Notes: generated by a model not told the origin, from the letters alone. A stretch of 64,000 bases of DNA from Knufia peltigerae (GCA_030247855.1 JAPDRN010000053.1:1-64000); one strand, 5' to 3'. Shown: positions 42,622-54,174, counted from the stretch's first letter. Translations and numbers: made by a program.

Positions 42622-43607
42622 TCTTGAAGTTTGCACTTCGAGACCAACCAGGGGTTTGTCTGGTTGTTCTGCCCCATCATCGGAATCACCAAAGATGCGA
42701 GTGTGAAGACTTTCACTATATTTCGCGGAGGAAGTCAGTGTGCTGATCCTAGAAATCTTGCATATAGCTTGAAGTTTCGTTTCTTGCGCACTAGCATTGC
42801 AATCTTGTCGTTGTTCGATATGGGTCAATTCAGAGTCTTTCAACTACGTCGGAAATATCCGCGAGTTTATGAAGAGTCACTGAGAACCCGAATGAGAGAC
42901 GTTGGGTCAGAACAACACAAAATGAGTATGCCCAACAATTACTCTTGCATATTATACCCCAGCAGTAGATAGTCATTTCCAGGACTTATGAATGTCAACT
43001 CTTGACGAAAGACCCAATTGCCCTTCCAGTATCAAGTCCCAACCTTGTCGGCATGTGAGGCAAACCTTGAATGCGAAACTTGACCACGTCGGGGCTTAAC
43101 GTACAGCGTCATTGTATCAACTGATCGGGGCGCATATTGGCTACTCGTTGCAGGGGGGAAATATTACAAGATCTGCAACAAATATCAAAGCGTAAGATTT
43201 CCACAGATGCGGCAAGTAGCCTCGTGCAGTAAACAGGCAACCCAAGATATCTCAATCAATTCCACAAAAGCCACATTGTTCTGCAAGGCTGGGCCGCCCC
43301 TATTCCCCCAAGTCATGGTGCCGGCACGTGATGCCGCGAGATCGGATCAGGGACAACCAAACAACAATCGGAGCTCACTTGTAGTATACTATTAGAGGCC
43401 GCCCAAGGATTTTTTTGAGCGCCGCGCATGCTACCTCTGTCAACGAACAAGAGGAGGCAGAAGACGTCTCCCGTGTGGTAGTCGGTGAGAAAGACACACC
43501 AAAGCTGTCCTGCCGACGAGCAGGCGAAAGAAACTAAAGGATCTCGCTATGGTCGGCGCATAAACCGGTGGTGGTCTTCATTCCCAGCGCATTCTCGCTT
43601 CAAAGTT
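42622..43607. other. Intergenic region upstream of the homoaconitase fragment
   Basis: About 990 bp. I looked here for the missing N-terminal half of homoaconitase in all frames and did not find it. No other gene recognised. Confidence 0.45.
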
Positions 43608-45430
43608 TGCGATTCATCGTGCGCACAGATGCCGCCAGCATTTGGGCCACCGGACGTACGTGGTGGCAAATCCCTCCAGTAGCCAAGGTGACGTTCAAAA
43701 GCACCTTGCCAAAGGGTCTCACGGGCAAAGACGTGATCGTGGCACTTTGTGGTTTGTTCGACAAGGACGATAATCTCAACCATGCCATTGAGTTCGCCGG
43801 GTCAGAACAAACCCTACAAAGTCTGCCTGTTGCTGCCCGACTGACGATTGCAAACATGACTACCGAATGCGGTGCACTCACCGGACTATTCCCTATGGAT
43901 TCGGTCCTACAAGGTTGGTTGAGGGCAAAAGCTACAATGTCCGCGTTAGATACGTCCGAAGGACGCGCAGGTAATCCGCGTTTCTCGCACCCGAGACTCG
44001 ATCAGCTGTTTGAGAACCAGCTTACTGCTGAAAAAGGCGCTCAATACGCAAAATCACTCTATCTCGACCTGAACACTCTCTCACCTTACGTGTCTGGACC
44101 CAATCCGCTCAAGGTGGCCACACCTCTCAACGTCTTGGAAGACCAGAACATCAAGATCAACAAAGCATATCTCGTGTCTTGCACCAATTCACGGGCTTCC
44201 GACCTGGCTGCGGCTGCCAAGGTCTTCAAGGACGCCGCCGAAAACAACGGGGGCAAGGTACCCAAGATCGCGGAAGGGGTCAAGTTCTACATTGCGGCAG
44301 CCTCGCTCCCTGAACAGCAACTAGCCGAGGAGGCCGGCGACTGGCAGACTCTCCTTGGTGCCGGTGCCATCACTCTCTCTGCGGGTTGTGGTCCATGTAT
44401 AGGCCTCGAGACCGGACTTCTCGAGCCCGGCGAGGTCGGCATCAGTGCCACGAATCGCAACTTCAAAGGCCGCATGGTTAGCACCGATGCCAAGGCATAT
44501 CTGGCCAGTCCCGAGGTGGTCGCGGCCAGTGCTTTGACGGGCAAGCTCAGCGGCCCAGGTTGGTACGAACGGCCCGAGGGCTAGACTGGTGTGGCCAGAG
44601 GTGAAGGCGACGGCATCAAAGAGGAGGATCGAATGATCACCGCGGATGAGGCTTTCCAGAAAATCATTGACCAGCTAGATGCCATGATCGAAGCCGGTAA
44701 ACAAAATTTCGGCAGTGAACAAGGCATTGAAGTCGCGCCAGGCTCCTCGACCGAGGTTCATCCTGGGTTCCCCCAACGTGTCGAAGGAGATATCGTCTTT
44801 TGCGATGCCGATAATATCAACACTGACGGCATCTACCAGGGTAAAAACACTTACCAGGACAATGTTCCTGTCGAGAAGATGGCCGAGGTTTGCATGGAGA
44901 ATTATGATCCCAAATTGTCATCCCTCTCGAAAACCGGCGACGATCTGGTTTCGGGATTCAACTTTGGCTGCGGCAGTTCTCGTGAGCAAGCTGCCACGGC
45001 GATCCTGGCCAAGGAAATTCCTTTGGTTGTTGCCGGTAGCTTTGGCAACATCTTTTCTCGAAACAGTGTCAACAACGCTCTGATGGGCTTGGAGATGCCG
45101 AAGCTGGTCACTCGACTTCGTGAAACATTCTCGGATCTCCCGGGATCCAAAGTCGGTGGAGAGGTTACTGAGCCAACTGGGAACAAAGAGAATCAACAGA
45201 GCTTGGATTCTCCTCCGCCGAATCCCCCAACACCACGTGAGAAACAATTGAGTCGTAGGACTGGCTGGACTTTGGTCTGGGATGTGAAGGAATCTCAAAT
45301 CGAAGCCACCGAAGGCCCAGGGGGGAAAAGTGGACAGAAAAGGTTGGTGAACTACCTCCCAACGTCCAAGAGATCATTGCCAAAAGGTCGCCTTGAGAGA
45401 TGGGTTCAGATTGAGATTGCTGCAGCTTAG
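43608..45430 (+). pseudogene. lys4: Homoaconitase (LYS4-type) pseudogene: N-terminal half missing, internal stop, compensating frameshifts
   Basis: Clear homology to homoaconitase, the mitochondrial [4Fe-4S] enzyme of alpha-aminoadipate lysine synthesis, begins abruptly at VRTDAASIWATG. Retained parts are WWQIPPVAKVTF, the Fe-S loops SCTNSRASDLAAAA and GCGPCIGL, ATNRNFKGRM, the swivel domain FGCGSSREQAATAILA and SFGNIFSRNSVNNALMGLE. The several hundred residues that should come first are absent, and no ATG opens the frame. An in-frame TAG at 44582-44584 stands where the family has Trp (YERPEG then TGV). Near the end, the frame between the G6 run (45320-45325) and the A4 run (45382-45385) is shifted; the alternate frame there reads the conserved EKWTEKVGELPPNVQEIIAK. 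A conserved Trp is also Cys (TTECGAL). This is a decayed, probably duplicated copy; a functional gene must lie elsewhere if the fungus makes lysine. Confidence 0.92.
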
Positions 45431-46837
45431 ACACACTATGGTCTGTGATGTTTGGGAGGTCATAGGGTCATCCATTCATTAAGGATTGACGAGGAGAGAA
45501 TTAAAGGACGATACAAAGTAAAAGGCTAGCCGGTTAAAAAAATCACCCGCCAATTGTCCACGTCAGGATATATTTGCAGTTTTACGGTTGCGTATGTTGT
45601 GCTCATGGATTGGGCTATGGTAGAATTAGGAGATCTCATCTGGCGGGTGTAGGAACTAGGAAGATATATCGTGTAGAGGTAGAAGATGAAAAAGTTCAAG
45701 CGACAGGGCAATATATTAAAATATCCCGATCGTTGTCCTTCTTAAACAGGAAACGAGATAAAAAGGATGTGTGATGATAAGAAGAAAAATTATCCTACGT
45801 TTGTGAAGTGTTAAAAGGGTCAATGTGTTTGGCAAGTCGTAGGCGGGGGTATCTTCGTGTCACAGTCAGCGTTGTCGATGCAGGGGTATTTGGTGTTGTA
45901 GATTGCAGTCAGTATGTGATTCTATCCGTACCGTCGTTGAGGACAAGAATAGGCCCTTGATTCGAGCTGAGGTGCCCAAGCAGAGAAGAGGAGCGTCCGT
46001 GACAACAACCGCTGTCACTACGAGGAAGAAGAACTGTCAACATGAAGTCTAGACTTCAAAGTCGACTCGCTTGAAGAGATTAACTACTGTAAGAGAGCCT
46101 CGCACATGGTACGGATGCGAAATAGTACCAATGTAACTCGTCCCTAGAGTCTATTACCCAAGGTCATGCTCGTACAGAGTACATACGAAGTACTCTCATG
46201 CCAAGGGTTCAGCCCCCGGGGGTGCGTGTGTATAGTTGAGGCTGTGTCCAGCCATTTTTCCCAGGCCCGCAGTTGTCAAGCGTAGAGTGACTGTAGGATG
46301 GCAAATTTTTCTCTTCGTGATACCCTGTAGACTTTCTGAAGTTCTTGGGATGGTCATGGTGTCGAGTTGTCTAGGTACCTACTTAGGTATCCCTATCCGT
46401 ACGTTGCGTGTGGTAGCCCGATGTGAGGCTATGTTTGCCCAATACAAGAGCCTATTACCGACCAAAACCCCTCATCCTCAGCAATCTCATCCGAGCTCGA
46501 ATCCACACTCACCTCATCTCAGCGCCGTCATGTGTCGCGTCTCACCATTTCAACCTTTACAAGTCTGGCCTCACGATCGATTTTTAGTCCTGTCGCCATC
46601 TCCGGTACAATCTACACCGTGCCCAAAGAGACCATCGTGGCGTCCAAAAGAGGGTTACCCGGCCCATTTGGTTCTAGGCAACCCTGACGCACCCAATCGA
46701 GCCTCCTCCTCTAGCCTGCGTCCTGACACATGTTTGACCCCTGAGGTCTACAACCCGCCAACACTACCACACGATTGAGGCTGTTCACGGCCTGGCGCGA
46801 CAAACACCACTTCAGATCCACCCCTGGGCATTATAAC
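45431..46837. other. Intergenic region
   Basis: About 1.4 kb upstream of the GH43 gene. No gene, RNA or transposon recognised. Confidence 0.4.
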
Positions 46838-48239
46838 ATGGCCAACCGCCCACCCTTCACCATGGCGGCGGCCACGGAAGGGATTTTGGAAAAACAGCCT
46901 TTGCTTCCTCACCCCAGTCGCCCGGGTCAGGGCTTTGGAACACATTCTTTACACAAAGAGTCGGTCATTCCACACGCATATACTGAGCAGCGACGGCAAT
47001 CTACACTTTCAACACGCACCAAGATTATCATACTCGCCATGGTCGCTATACCCGCGTACTTGTTGGCCTCGTCGGCCGTCACTTCTCTGGGGCCGTTGTG
47101 GCCGCGCGACGCGGTCATTCGGTCTCCCGACCCAGCACCGGAACCACAACTCACCGGCGCACAGACAGACCCCGCGTCAGGTCCGTTCGCCTCAGTCATG
47201 GGCCCCCTGGTCTCGTCGAACTTTCCGGACCCCGCCATCATCGTCGTGGACGGCGTCTCGTATGCCTTTGCGACCAACAACAGAGGTGTCGGTTCGGACA
47301 TGGTACATGTTCAAGTTGCCACGTCCCAAGACAATCAGACGTGGTCGCTGTTGGAGCACCATGATGCGTTGCCCGATGTAGGCGCGTGGCAGACGGGCGC
47401 TCGTGTGTGGGCGCCAGACGTCGTTCAGGTGGTGCGTTTTAATTTCCGGCCACGTCAAAACCCAGATTCTAACGTGTGACCAGGACGACGGTTCGTTCGT
47501 GTTGTACTACGCTGACGAGGTCACCTGGAGTACCGCGCACCACTGCGTCGGCGCGGCGGTGTCGAAGGATGTCCTGGGACCCTACATCCCTCAGGACCAG
47601 CCCTTCGCCTGTCCGGACGTCACCACCCAGGGCGGTGCCATCGACCCCGACGGCTTTCTGGACGTGTCGACGAACAAACGGTACGTCGTGTACAAGGTCG
47701 ACGGGAACTCCATCGGCCACGGCGGCTCGTGTGGCAACACCGTCGAACCCATCGTGCCGACGCCGCTCATGCTACAGGAAGTCGGCCCCGACGGTATTTC
47801 CCACATTGGTGACCCCGTCGCCATCCTCGACCGGGACGTGTACGACGGCCCACTGATCGAGGCCCCCACGCTCCATCGTTCCGACGAGGGCGTATACTTT
47901 CTCTTTTTCAGTAGCAACTGCTTCACGACGCCCAAGTACGACGTCTCATATGCCACCGCCAGTGACATCTACGGACCGTACACGCGATGCAACCGGCCTC
48001 TCCTCGTCACCAGTGACGCCGATCTCGTCGGCCCTGGCGGCCTCGACATCCTCATCGGAGGCGACCTGGTCGTCTTTCACGGGCACATGACCATCAACAA
48101 CGACCCTGCGCAGCTGAAGAAGGCTCAAGCCATTTCCGCATCCACCGGCAAACCCGTCAAGGACGTCAATCTACCTCTGATACGAGGCATGTGGTCCGGC
48201 ACCGCAACGTTCTCCGGGACGAGCATCAGTTTGGGGTGA
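46838..48239 (+). CDS. Glycoside hydrolase family 43 protein, membrane-anchored
   Basis: Two exons (46838-47431 and 47484-48239) encode 449 aa. A cytosolic N-terminus of about 60 residues is followed by one membrane helix (62-85, KIIILAMVAIPAYLLASS), making a type II anchor, then the five-bladed beta-propeller. The three GH43 carboxylates are visible: FPDPAIIV (base), AIDPDGFLD (pKa modulator) and IEAPTLHR (acid). DDGSFVLYYAD and FHGHMT also fit the family, which hydrolyses arabinan, xylan and related side chains. The donor could be GTGGTG (47429) or GTGCGT (47432); the second keeps VQVDDGSF and the better consensus. Frame extension upstream of 46838 has no ATG. A membrane-anchored form suggests a cell-surface or secretory-pathway role rather than free secretion. 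Confidence 0.87.
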
Positions 48240-49367
48240 TTTGTAGCTGTTTTGTTCTTTTTGTGACATTTTTCGTCCTGCGTTTTAGCGAGTTTTTATC
48301 TGCATTTCAGCAACAGCTTTTGGAGTGGCTCTGATTTTTGGGAATCTTTGTAAAGTTGTTGGTGTCTGTTTCAAGACTTGGTTATGAAGCGATGATCTTA
48401 GAGATGATGATATATATATATCTATATACACTGTAATACTACTTTGTACATTGTACCTTGTTCAGAATTGATTTGTCTCGTCACATTTAGAAAAGTGACA
48501 CGATCGCGGACCCGAGATTCTAGCACGTAGTTTGGTAGAATCATCATTCGACATTTGGATAGGCGTGCTCTGTACACCGAATGCCGCCGTTGACACACAC
48601 ATGCAAATCGACACACGGGTCATCGTCGAGGCAATCGGCAACATCCAAAAGTGCTCGATTACCTATTCCGTAGTGAAGGATCTGTTTGGTGTGCACGCCG
48701 TGGCAAATGTGGAAGTCTTTTACTATTCGTGCCTTTGATGGACATCCACGTCAACGTTGGGTGATTGATATAAAACGCAGAGACTGTCTTCTTTGCAAGG
48801 TAACTCGATTTAGGCGTTGTCACTTTCCTTGTTGGTGTCGATGACTATTCAACTCAATATTGATATTGAGGAGTGGAAAATTTGGAAGGGGCACCATGGC
48901 CACTGAAAAGTAATTTTTGTCGGGTGGTGAGTCAACTAGGTACTTTGCAAGATTGTCACGAATATATTTACTTAATTATATTTTTGTTTGTATGTGACAG
49001 TAGTTTCAATCGGCCATTGCTCACCCCTTCTCCGTACTATATTTGTATTTGCGACTCTTTTCTAGGGCTTTTACCATCACGGGACTGGCAAGCTCTACAA
49101 TTACGTACTCTGTAGTCTTACTATGATTTTGTATTCTACTAATATTGCCATGCTTGAGCAATATCCCATGTGTACTATACAATACCTACGGAGCACGATA
49201 GCTGCAAGTAGCGAGGGCCCGAGCGGTCTAACTTGATACTGTAGTTGATCCCCACTTTTCATCTCGTCTCAATCTCCACACACAAACCACAAAAATATGA
49301 TCATAATTCAAAGTCGCGAATTTTCTTCCAACAAGTCCTCTCAAGCCATCACAGCTTCGAGATCTCA
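48240..49367. other. Gene-poor region upstream of the tRNA locus
   Basis: About 1.1 kb, AT-rich in places, with no gene recognised. The final 100 bp before the tRNA (C/A-rich, ending near gatctca) would be its 5' flank. Confidence 0.4.
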
Positions 49368-49571
49368 GGGGATGTGGTCTAGTGGTATGACGTGTAAGCA
49401 TTAACACCCATTCTCAACCACTTCAAGAGCAACCGCTAATCTTCAAAACAGTTCCTTAGCATCAAGTGTTCAAAGCACTTGGAAAAGGTTCTGGGTTCGA
49501 TTCGTAAGCCGCGCCAAAAGTACAACAATTAAATCCATCACAACTAACAAATATACCAGCCAGCTTCTCCA
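49368..49571 (+). tRNA. tRNA-Ala(AGC) gene with one tRNA-type intron and two spliceosomal-type (GT-AG) introns
   Basis: Exon pieces 49368-49393, 49452-49503 and 49560-49571 fold as tRNA-Ala. Acceptor GGGGATG (49368-49374) pairs with CTTCTCC (49564-49570): six of seven pairs form, including G3:U70, the alanine identity pair; U6-U67 is mismatched. A73 follows. A box TGGTCTAGTGG (49375-49385) and B box GGTTCGATTC (49494-49503) are intact. Insertion 1 (49394-49451, 58 nt) runs from gtaagc to aacag with CTAAT; removing it makes the anticodon stem TTTCC/GGAAA perfect around loop TTAGCAT. An 18-nt canonical tRNA intron (49462-49479), itself a hairpin, lies after A37. Insertion 2 (49504-49559, 56 nt) runs from gtaagc through CTAAC to accag; removing it makes the T-arm CTGGG-TTCGATT-CCCAG. 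A T9 run follows. Structure is direct from sequence; expression and splicing are unproven, and it may be a pseudogene. Confidence 0.8.
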
Positions 49572-49735
49572 ACCAACTTTTTTTTTCCCCTTCGTTTGGA
49601 GCTCTCTCGGTCGAAGAAACAGTTTACTTGACTTTTCTGGGATCTAGATTGTCACGAGTCTCTCTCTCACCCACCGCCGGTTCTTTTTGATTCTCCCCGT
49701 AGACGATGAGGGAGGAGTAATGACTAGTCACATTG
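49452..49735 (+). repeat. Inverted repeat copy 1: tRNA 3' half plus about 165 bp downstream flank
   Basis: From TTCCTTAGCATCAAG through the T-run and CTTCG...GAGCTCTCTCGGTCGAAGA, ACTTGACTTTTCTGGG and ATTGTCACGAGTCTCTC to GAGTAATGAC, this segment matches the reverse complement of about 54005-54239. Copy 1 carries the extra T-arm intron. The shared flank shows that this is a DNA-level duplication, not two independent tRNAs. Confidence 0.85.
49578..49586 (+). terminator. Pol III terminator (T9) of the tRNA-Ala gene
   Basis: Nine T residues start 7 nt after the discriminator base, the usual RNA polymerase III stop signal. Confidence 0.8.
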
Positions 49736-51474
49736 AGTACTACTCTAAGCTGATTCTTTTTTTAAATTGGGTGTAAAATAATATTAGGTTGTCACGGCCA
49801 GAAAAGTTTCAGAATACACAATCATTCCAACGGTACTCTCGATGATGCTTCGAGGGACACCACGCCCAAATGACAGAGAGGTCGTCAATATCTGGGGTAG
49901 GGTGCCTATCCTAGATGCATACACCCAGAGGACAACTAATACCACATTGTCGTTCGGTAGAACAACCACCACGGCGGTCCATCGATGCCGGACGACAGGC
50001 CTCGGACTTCGCCGTGAGTTGTACACCAGCGCATAATGTCTGCTCATGGACGACTGCTCTACCATTTTCATCCAAAAGACCTCTCCCTGCCCAATTCGAA
50101 AGATGTTCGTCATGAGCACCACCTGCCAGATGCACCTACCTGGTCGACATCTCGATTCCACTCTTCCGCCAGATGCGCCGTGACAGCATAGAGCACACAC
50201 GAGATCATTCGCTACAACTGCAGCTCAGCAAGCCTTCTTACAGGTCGACCCTTACGGCAAGCCCCTGCCGATTTCATTCATTCATTGCAGTACAGCCGAG
50301 CCTTTTTTTTTTGGCAAAACAAGAGGTTCCTCTTATCTACAGGCAAATTCTTTCGAATTGGAGCATTTGATTTTGATTTTGATACTCAATACCGAGTCTC
50401 TCATTGCAACGCAAAAAAGCAATATTACATTCTCTGATCTGGAGGTTGAGACCGAATCGACATCCACGAGAACGCACTGTGGACTAGCAACCGATTCCAA
50501 TGCCTCCGTGTACACCGTCGAGCAGTACTTCGAGTAGGCTCTCTCTCTCTCTCTCCATGACAACAAGGATCCCTTGGGTTCATTGAATCCATTGCATCCC
50601 ATGATCCTCCTCACTAGATAGTACTGCCTTCCTACTCATTTCTTCCTCCGGCGTAGCTTTTCAGATAGTCGAGATCTGTGGGTAGTTGGGTCCGACATTT
50701 TCGAACATCACTTTGCATCTGTACTCCGTCGCTCGGTCGTCGACGTCGCCTTTACATTTTTTCGTCTCGATGGTCGATGGTTCTACGCGCATTATTGATC
50801 TCCTCTCTGGAAGAGACGAGGAGGAGGCCATTGCTAGCTCTCGAGCAGTCGACGGTGAGACGTCGCAGATCCTCCAAGAAACCTGGGCCGAGGCGCCTCA
50901 AAATTTGGTAGGATGACAATATCAAAGTTGAACAGTTTTCTCTGCATGGCGTCAATGCATCCGACAGTTTCACGATCCCAACCTCCCAGCTGCTGAAGCT
51001 CCACGGAAGCGAGCATTGACGTGCAGTGGTCTCGTTGGGCAGCATATGCGGGACTGATGGCAATTGTTGGGTGCGCTGCAGTGGGTACTGGACTCTTGCT
51101 CTTGAGCAACTCTTGGACCAATCTGCTTGTTGTCATGGTGTAGAAATGGTTGTACTTGGACCCAGTACCGGTGACTTTGGTGTGTGACCATCGAACCATC
51201 GACACTGCTTGCCTTCGTGAACGAATAGTGACTCTGGACAGTTTTTTGAAACTGTATGGCGAAATTTTTCCGAGTCTCATATGCTGCTTTCGGTGTCGAG
51301 CTGAGCCTGGACGAGTAAGCCATTCCGCTGACCAACTGGCAGATATATGGCTCCATTCTTGACTGTTTGTAGACTTCTCCTACTGGAGACTGGACCTCGA
51401 TAAGCCGAGTAAACAACCTTTCGGCGAGCTGAGACGCCACGCGGTAATCAAGTTGCCTCGAGCGAATACATATA
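49736..51474. other. Gene-poor region with degenerate open frames
   Basis: About 1.7 kb containing only short overlapping frames on both strands and a (CT)n run near 50540-50563. The frame from ATG 50770 on the plus strand (MVDGSTRIIDLLSGRDEEEA) is hydrophilic and could be a first exon, but I cannot extend it. No identified gene. Confidence 0.35.
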
Positions 51475-51484
51475 NNNNNNNNNN
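51475..51484. other. Assembly gap (10 N)
   Basis: Ten unknown bases, the usual scaffold placeholder; the true length and content are unknown. It abuts an AT-rich palindrome, which may have caused the break. Confidence 0.98.
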
Positions 51485-51536
51485 CAAACTATATATATAT
51501 ATATATATATATAGTTTGAATCATCTTGATTCAAAC
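51485..51536. repeat. Two overlapping palindromes next to the gap
   Basis: A perfect 34-bp palindrome (51485-51518) has CAAAC/GTTTG ends around a (TA)n core. It overlaps a second inverted repeat (51514-51536), GTTTGAATCA-tct-TGATTCAAAC. Both can form hairpins or cruciforms. Confidence 0.9.
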
Positions 51537-53815
51537 TGGCTCAGACGCCAGATAAAAGGCACACGTGAGCTTTTCAAAAGAGGTGAGCAATGGTGTGGCT
51601 GACAAGGTTACGCTCATCGTTCTCTTTGTTTTTGTTCCTTGGTCGATTTCCTGAATCGCTCGAAGGATATTCAAACCTTTCATGATTCGAGGACGATCGA
51701 ACTCTCCCTCGTAAACAGTATAGGTGATGTTGAGAGATCGATAAGGTTCGAAGAAGCCGAAAAAGCCTTTTGGATTCGTGAGGAAGCCATCAGAGGTGCT
51801 GGCGACAAACCGAATCTCGCCCTGCTTTTGTTTTTGCTTCAACTCATTGAGTGCTTCGACAACTCGCTTAACGATATGGAAATACTTCGTGTCTTGTACT
51901 GCAGAGGCGTTTGAGCTCAGTTGATTCAAGAAGAACCCGTGCATTATAGGTTCGCAGACACATTTGGGATGAGAAGCTCGATGGAGATCGAGTCCAAAGC
52001 GAGCAAGGCCCGTACTCCGGTTCTGGAGATGTTTAATAGACGCCTTGTCTAGCACCAATCCACTTGTTCTTGGTATGCCTATGGTGGCAATGACATTCTG
52101 AGATAGCACTTCGCTTGCGTTTCAGGGGCATAGGATTGATTGGGCTGCGGTTCTCCTTATCCGATTAGATGGACGGAGAGGATGAAGTCACTGCTTCGTC
52201 CAGAATAATGCAAGTACTCCCTTTCCATGAGTGTTTTCAATACCAGGAAGGATCCTCTGTTGGACAGCATTCAGTCTCATCTTGGCAGTGTGATCTCCAT
52301 CGGCAAAGACTGCTTCGAAGATATCAAAAGACTCCCAGTGGTGCAAGTTGTTGTCAGTGTACCAGATTCTGGCTTGCTTGTTGAACAGCATCCATGGGCT
52401 ACCTTTTGCCTGGACCGCAAGGCTCTCTGCACCTTGCGTCGCTCTTCTCGATGGATGCGGGTCGGCGACATGTTGGAGCTTGACTTTCGTACCAGAGTGT
52501 GCTTCGATCAGCATGGCGATGTCGAACTCGTTTTAACCATCTGAATTGATGAGATTGACCACTCTGCTATCCCAGTCGCCGTCTTCCCTACGCTTTGCGT
52601 ACCACTTTCTGCTGACCAAGAGGGTGCAGTAGTTCTCTGGAACATATGGTAGATTTGGCATCATTCTTGCAAACCATGGTTCAAATCCAAAATATTGAAA
52701 CCCAAGATATTAATCTCCAGAATGGTGATGGCTTTCTTCTGTCTCAAAAGATTCTCATCCAAATGGATCCAGAGAGTTTGATGGGCAGGGTCGAACTGCT
52801 GAAGGTGATATCTTATGATCAGACCGAGCTGCATGTTGACTTGCAGTTCTTTTGCCTTGCGGGTCTTCGACCAGTCGTTGACAACGAATGTGAGGAATTG
52901 GAAGTCGAAGAAATTATCGACATTCATATCGAATTCCTTTGCGAAATCGATGACTGCTTCTGACTTCAGAGTGTTCTGGAGTTCTTCGACCAGAGGTGCT
53001 CAAGTATGCTTTTGGACAATTTAGCTTTCCACAAGCGCAGGCAAAACCTCCAGGGCATACTGACTGTGAGAATTAATTATATATACTGAGTTGAATCCTC
53101 CATTCTTGTGAGGTAGCGGAGGAGGCGCTTTTGTCTTCGTGAAACTGGATGGTCTGGTTTCATGGTGCTGAGTGTCAACCTCTTCGGCCTCATCATCCAC
53201 TCCATTGCGGAGGGGAAGGAGAGGATGTTTGATTGAGAGAGGATGATTGAGCTGAGGAATGAGAAAAGTGCGAGGTTTGGGTATGGGCCAGCCTTAAGTA
53301 GCTTTTGCAAATGCCTGATGGCTTGGCGCGAACAACCACAGTGACTGTTGCGAGTCAAGTATGAAAGGGATGCTTCACTCAGAATCAAACGGTGTTGTGT
53401 CAATGCGAGCTCTTTGAGTCTCGAGGTCTCACTGCCTACACGCAACTCAGTGTCCTCGGCGATGTTATTGAAGCTGAAGCTTGACGCATAGTAGCTGAAT
53501 CGAGAGAGTTCCTCATTGACTGGTGATTCAGCTTAACCAACGTTTCAGTGCTGTGAAGATGTGTGCCTGGAGAATCAGGTACATTCGAAGTCTTTGATCT
53601 GCCATTGAACATTCCAACCGGTGCGTCTTTCAATTGAATCGATCAGCTTCACGATGATCGTCTGCTCTTTTCCCCATTGCCGCTTCAGAACCGCCCACAT
53701 GGTCAAGAAGAATTCCTCTGCCGATTCCGAGCGCAGCAGCTTCTGTCCCATTGTCGATGCACATTTTCGGGTTTCTGTTCTTGACATATAGACAAGAAGA
53801 CTTGAACTCAAAGAT
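51531..53815 (-). other. Degenerate coding-like region of unknown identity
   Basis: Several open stretches on the minus strand occur in series but in different frames and with stops between them: 53811-53575 (includes EEFFLTMWAVLKRQWGKE), 53445-53077, 52975-52661 (FVVNDWSKTRKAKELQVNM), 52650-52188 (LPYVPENYCTLLVSRKWYAK, then ADPHPSRRATQGAESLAVQ) and 52109-51531 (GFLTNPKGFFGFFEPYRS). Adjacent pieces read like parts of one protein broken by frame changes and stop codons, ending at the palindrome by the gap. I do not recognise the family; a decayed gene, a mobile-element remnant or an integrated foreign sequence are all possible, and an intact intron-containing gene is not excluded. Confidence 0.35.
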
Positions 53816-54165
53816 ACTCAAGTTGTTCCTGGCAAATTACCTGGTCCTGTCTACAACGTGATCTTCTGTGGCCCGTCAAAAGAAATGTGGTGAAGAGAAC
53901 ATAATGCCTTTGCCAAAGGTACATCTATCGAGCCATGCACAGGCTCCGGAATGGAAAAAGACACAATAGATAGATATGTAGAACTTTAGCACAATACTTC
54001 GCATATAGAGATATAGAATAGCATTTTGACATGGTCATTACTCATTATCGCCTGGGAGAGGATCAAAAAAAATGCCGGCGATGGGTGAGAGACTCGTGAC
54101 AATCGAGAACCCAGAAAAGTCAAGTAAATTGTCTCTTCGACCGAGAGAGCTCAAAAAACGAAGGG

Positions 54166-54173
54166 AAAAAAAA
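54166..54173 (-). terminator. T8 run after the truncated tRNA-Ala copy
   Basis: Eight T residues on the minus strand directly after the acceptor 3' end of the truncated tRNA, matching the T9 of copy 1. Confidence 0.7.
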
Positions 54174-54174
54174 T

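Noticed and set aside
47469..47968. Minus-strand open frames opposite the GH43 gene
   Set aside because: Antisense shadows of a well-supported coding exon.
49452..49570. Reading the tRNA segment as tRNA-Leu(CAA) using the AAGTG-TTCAAAG-CACTT hairpin as anticodon arm
   Set aside because: That hairpin is the 18-nt intron plus flanks; the AGC reading gives a perfect 5-bp anticodon stem, correct spacing and the alanine-specific G3:U70 pair.
51485..51518. CRISPR-like or telomeric repeat
   Set aside because: It is a simple (TA)n palindrome without spacers or telomeric units.
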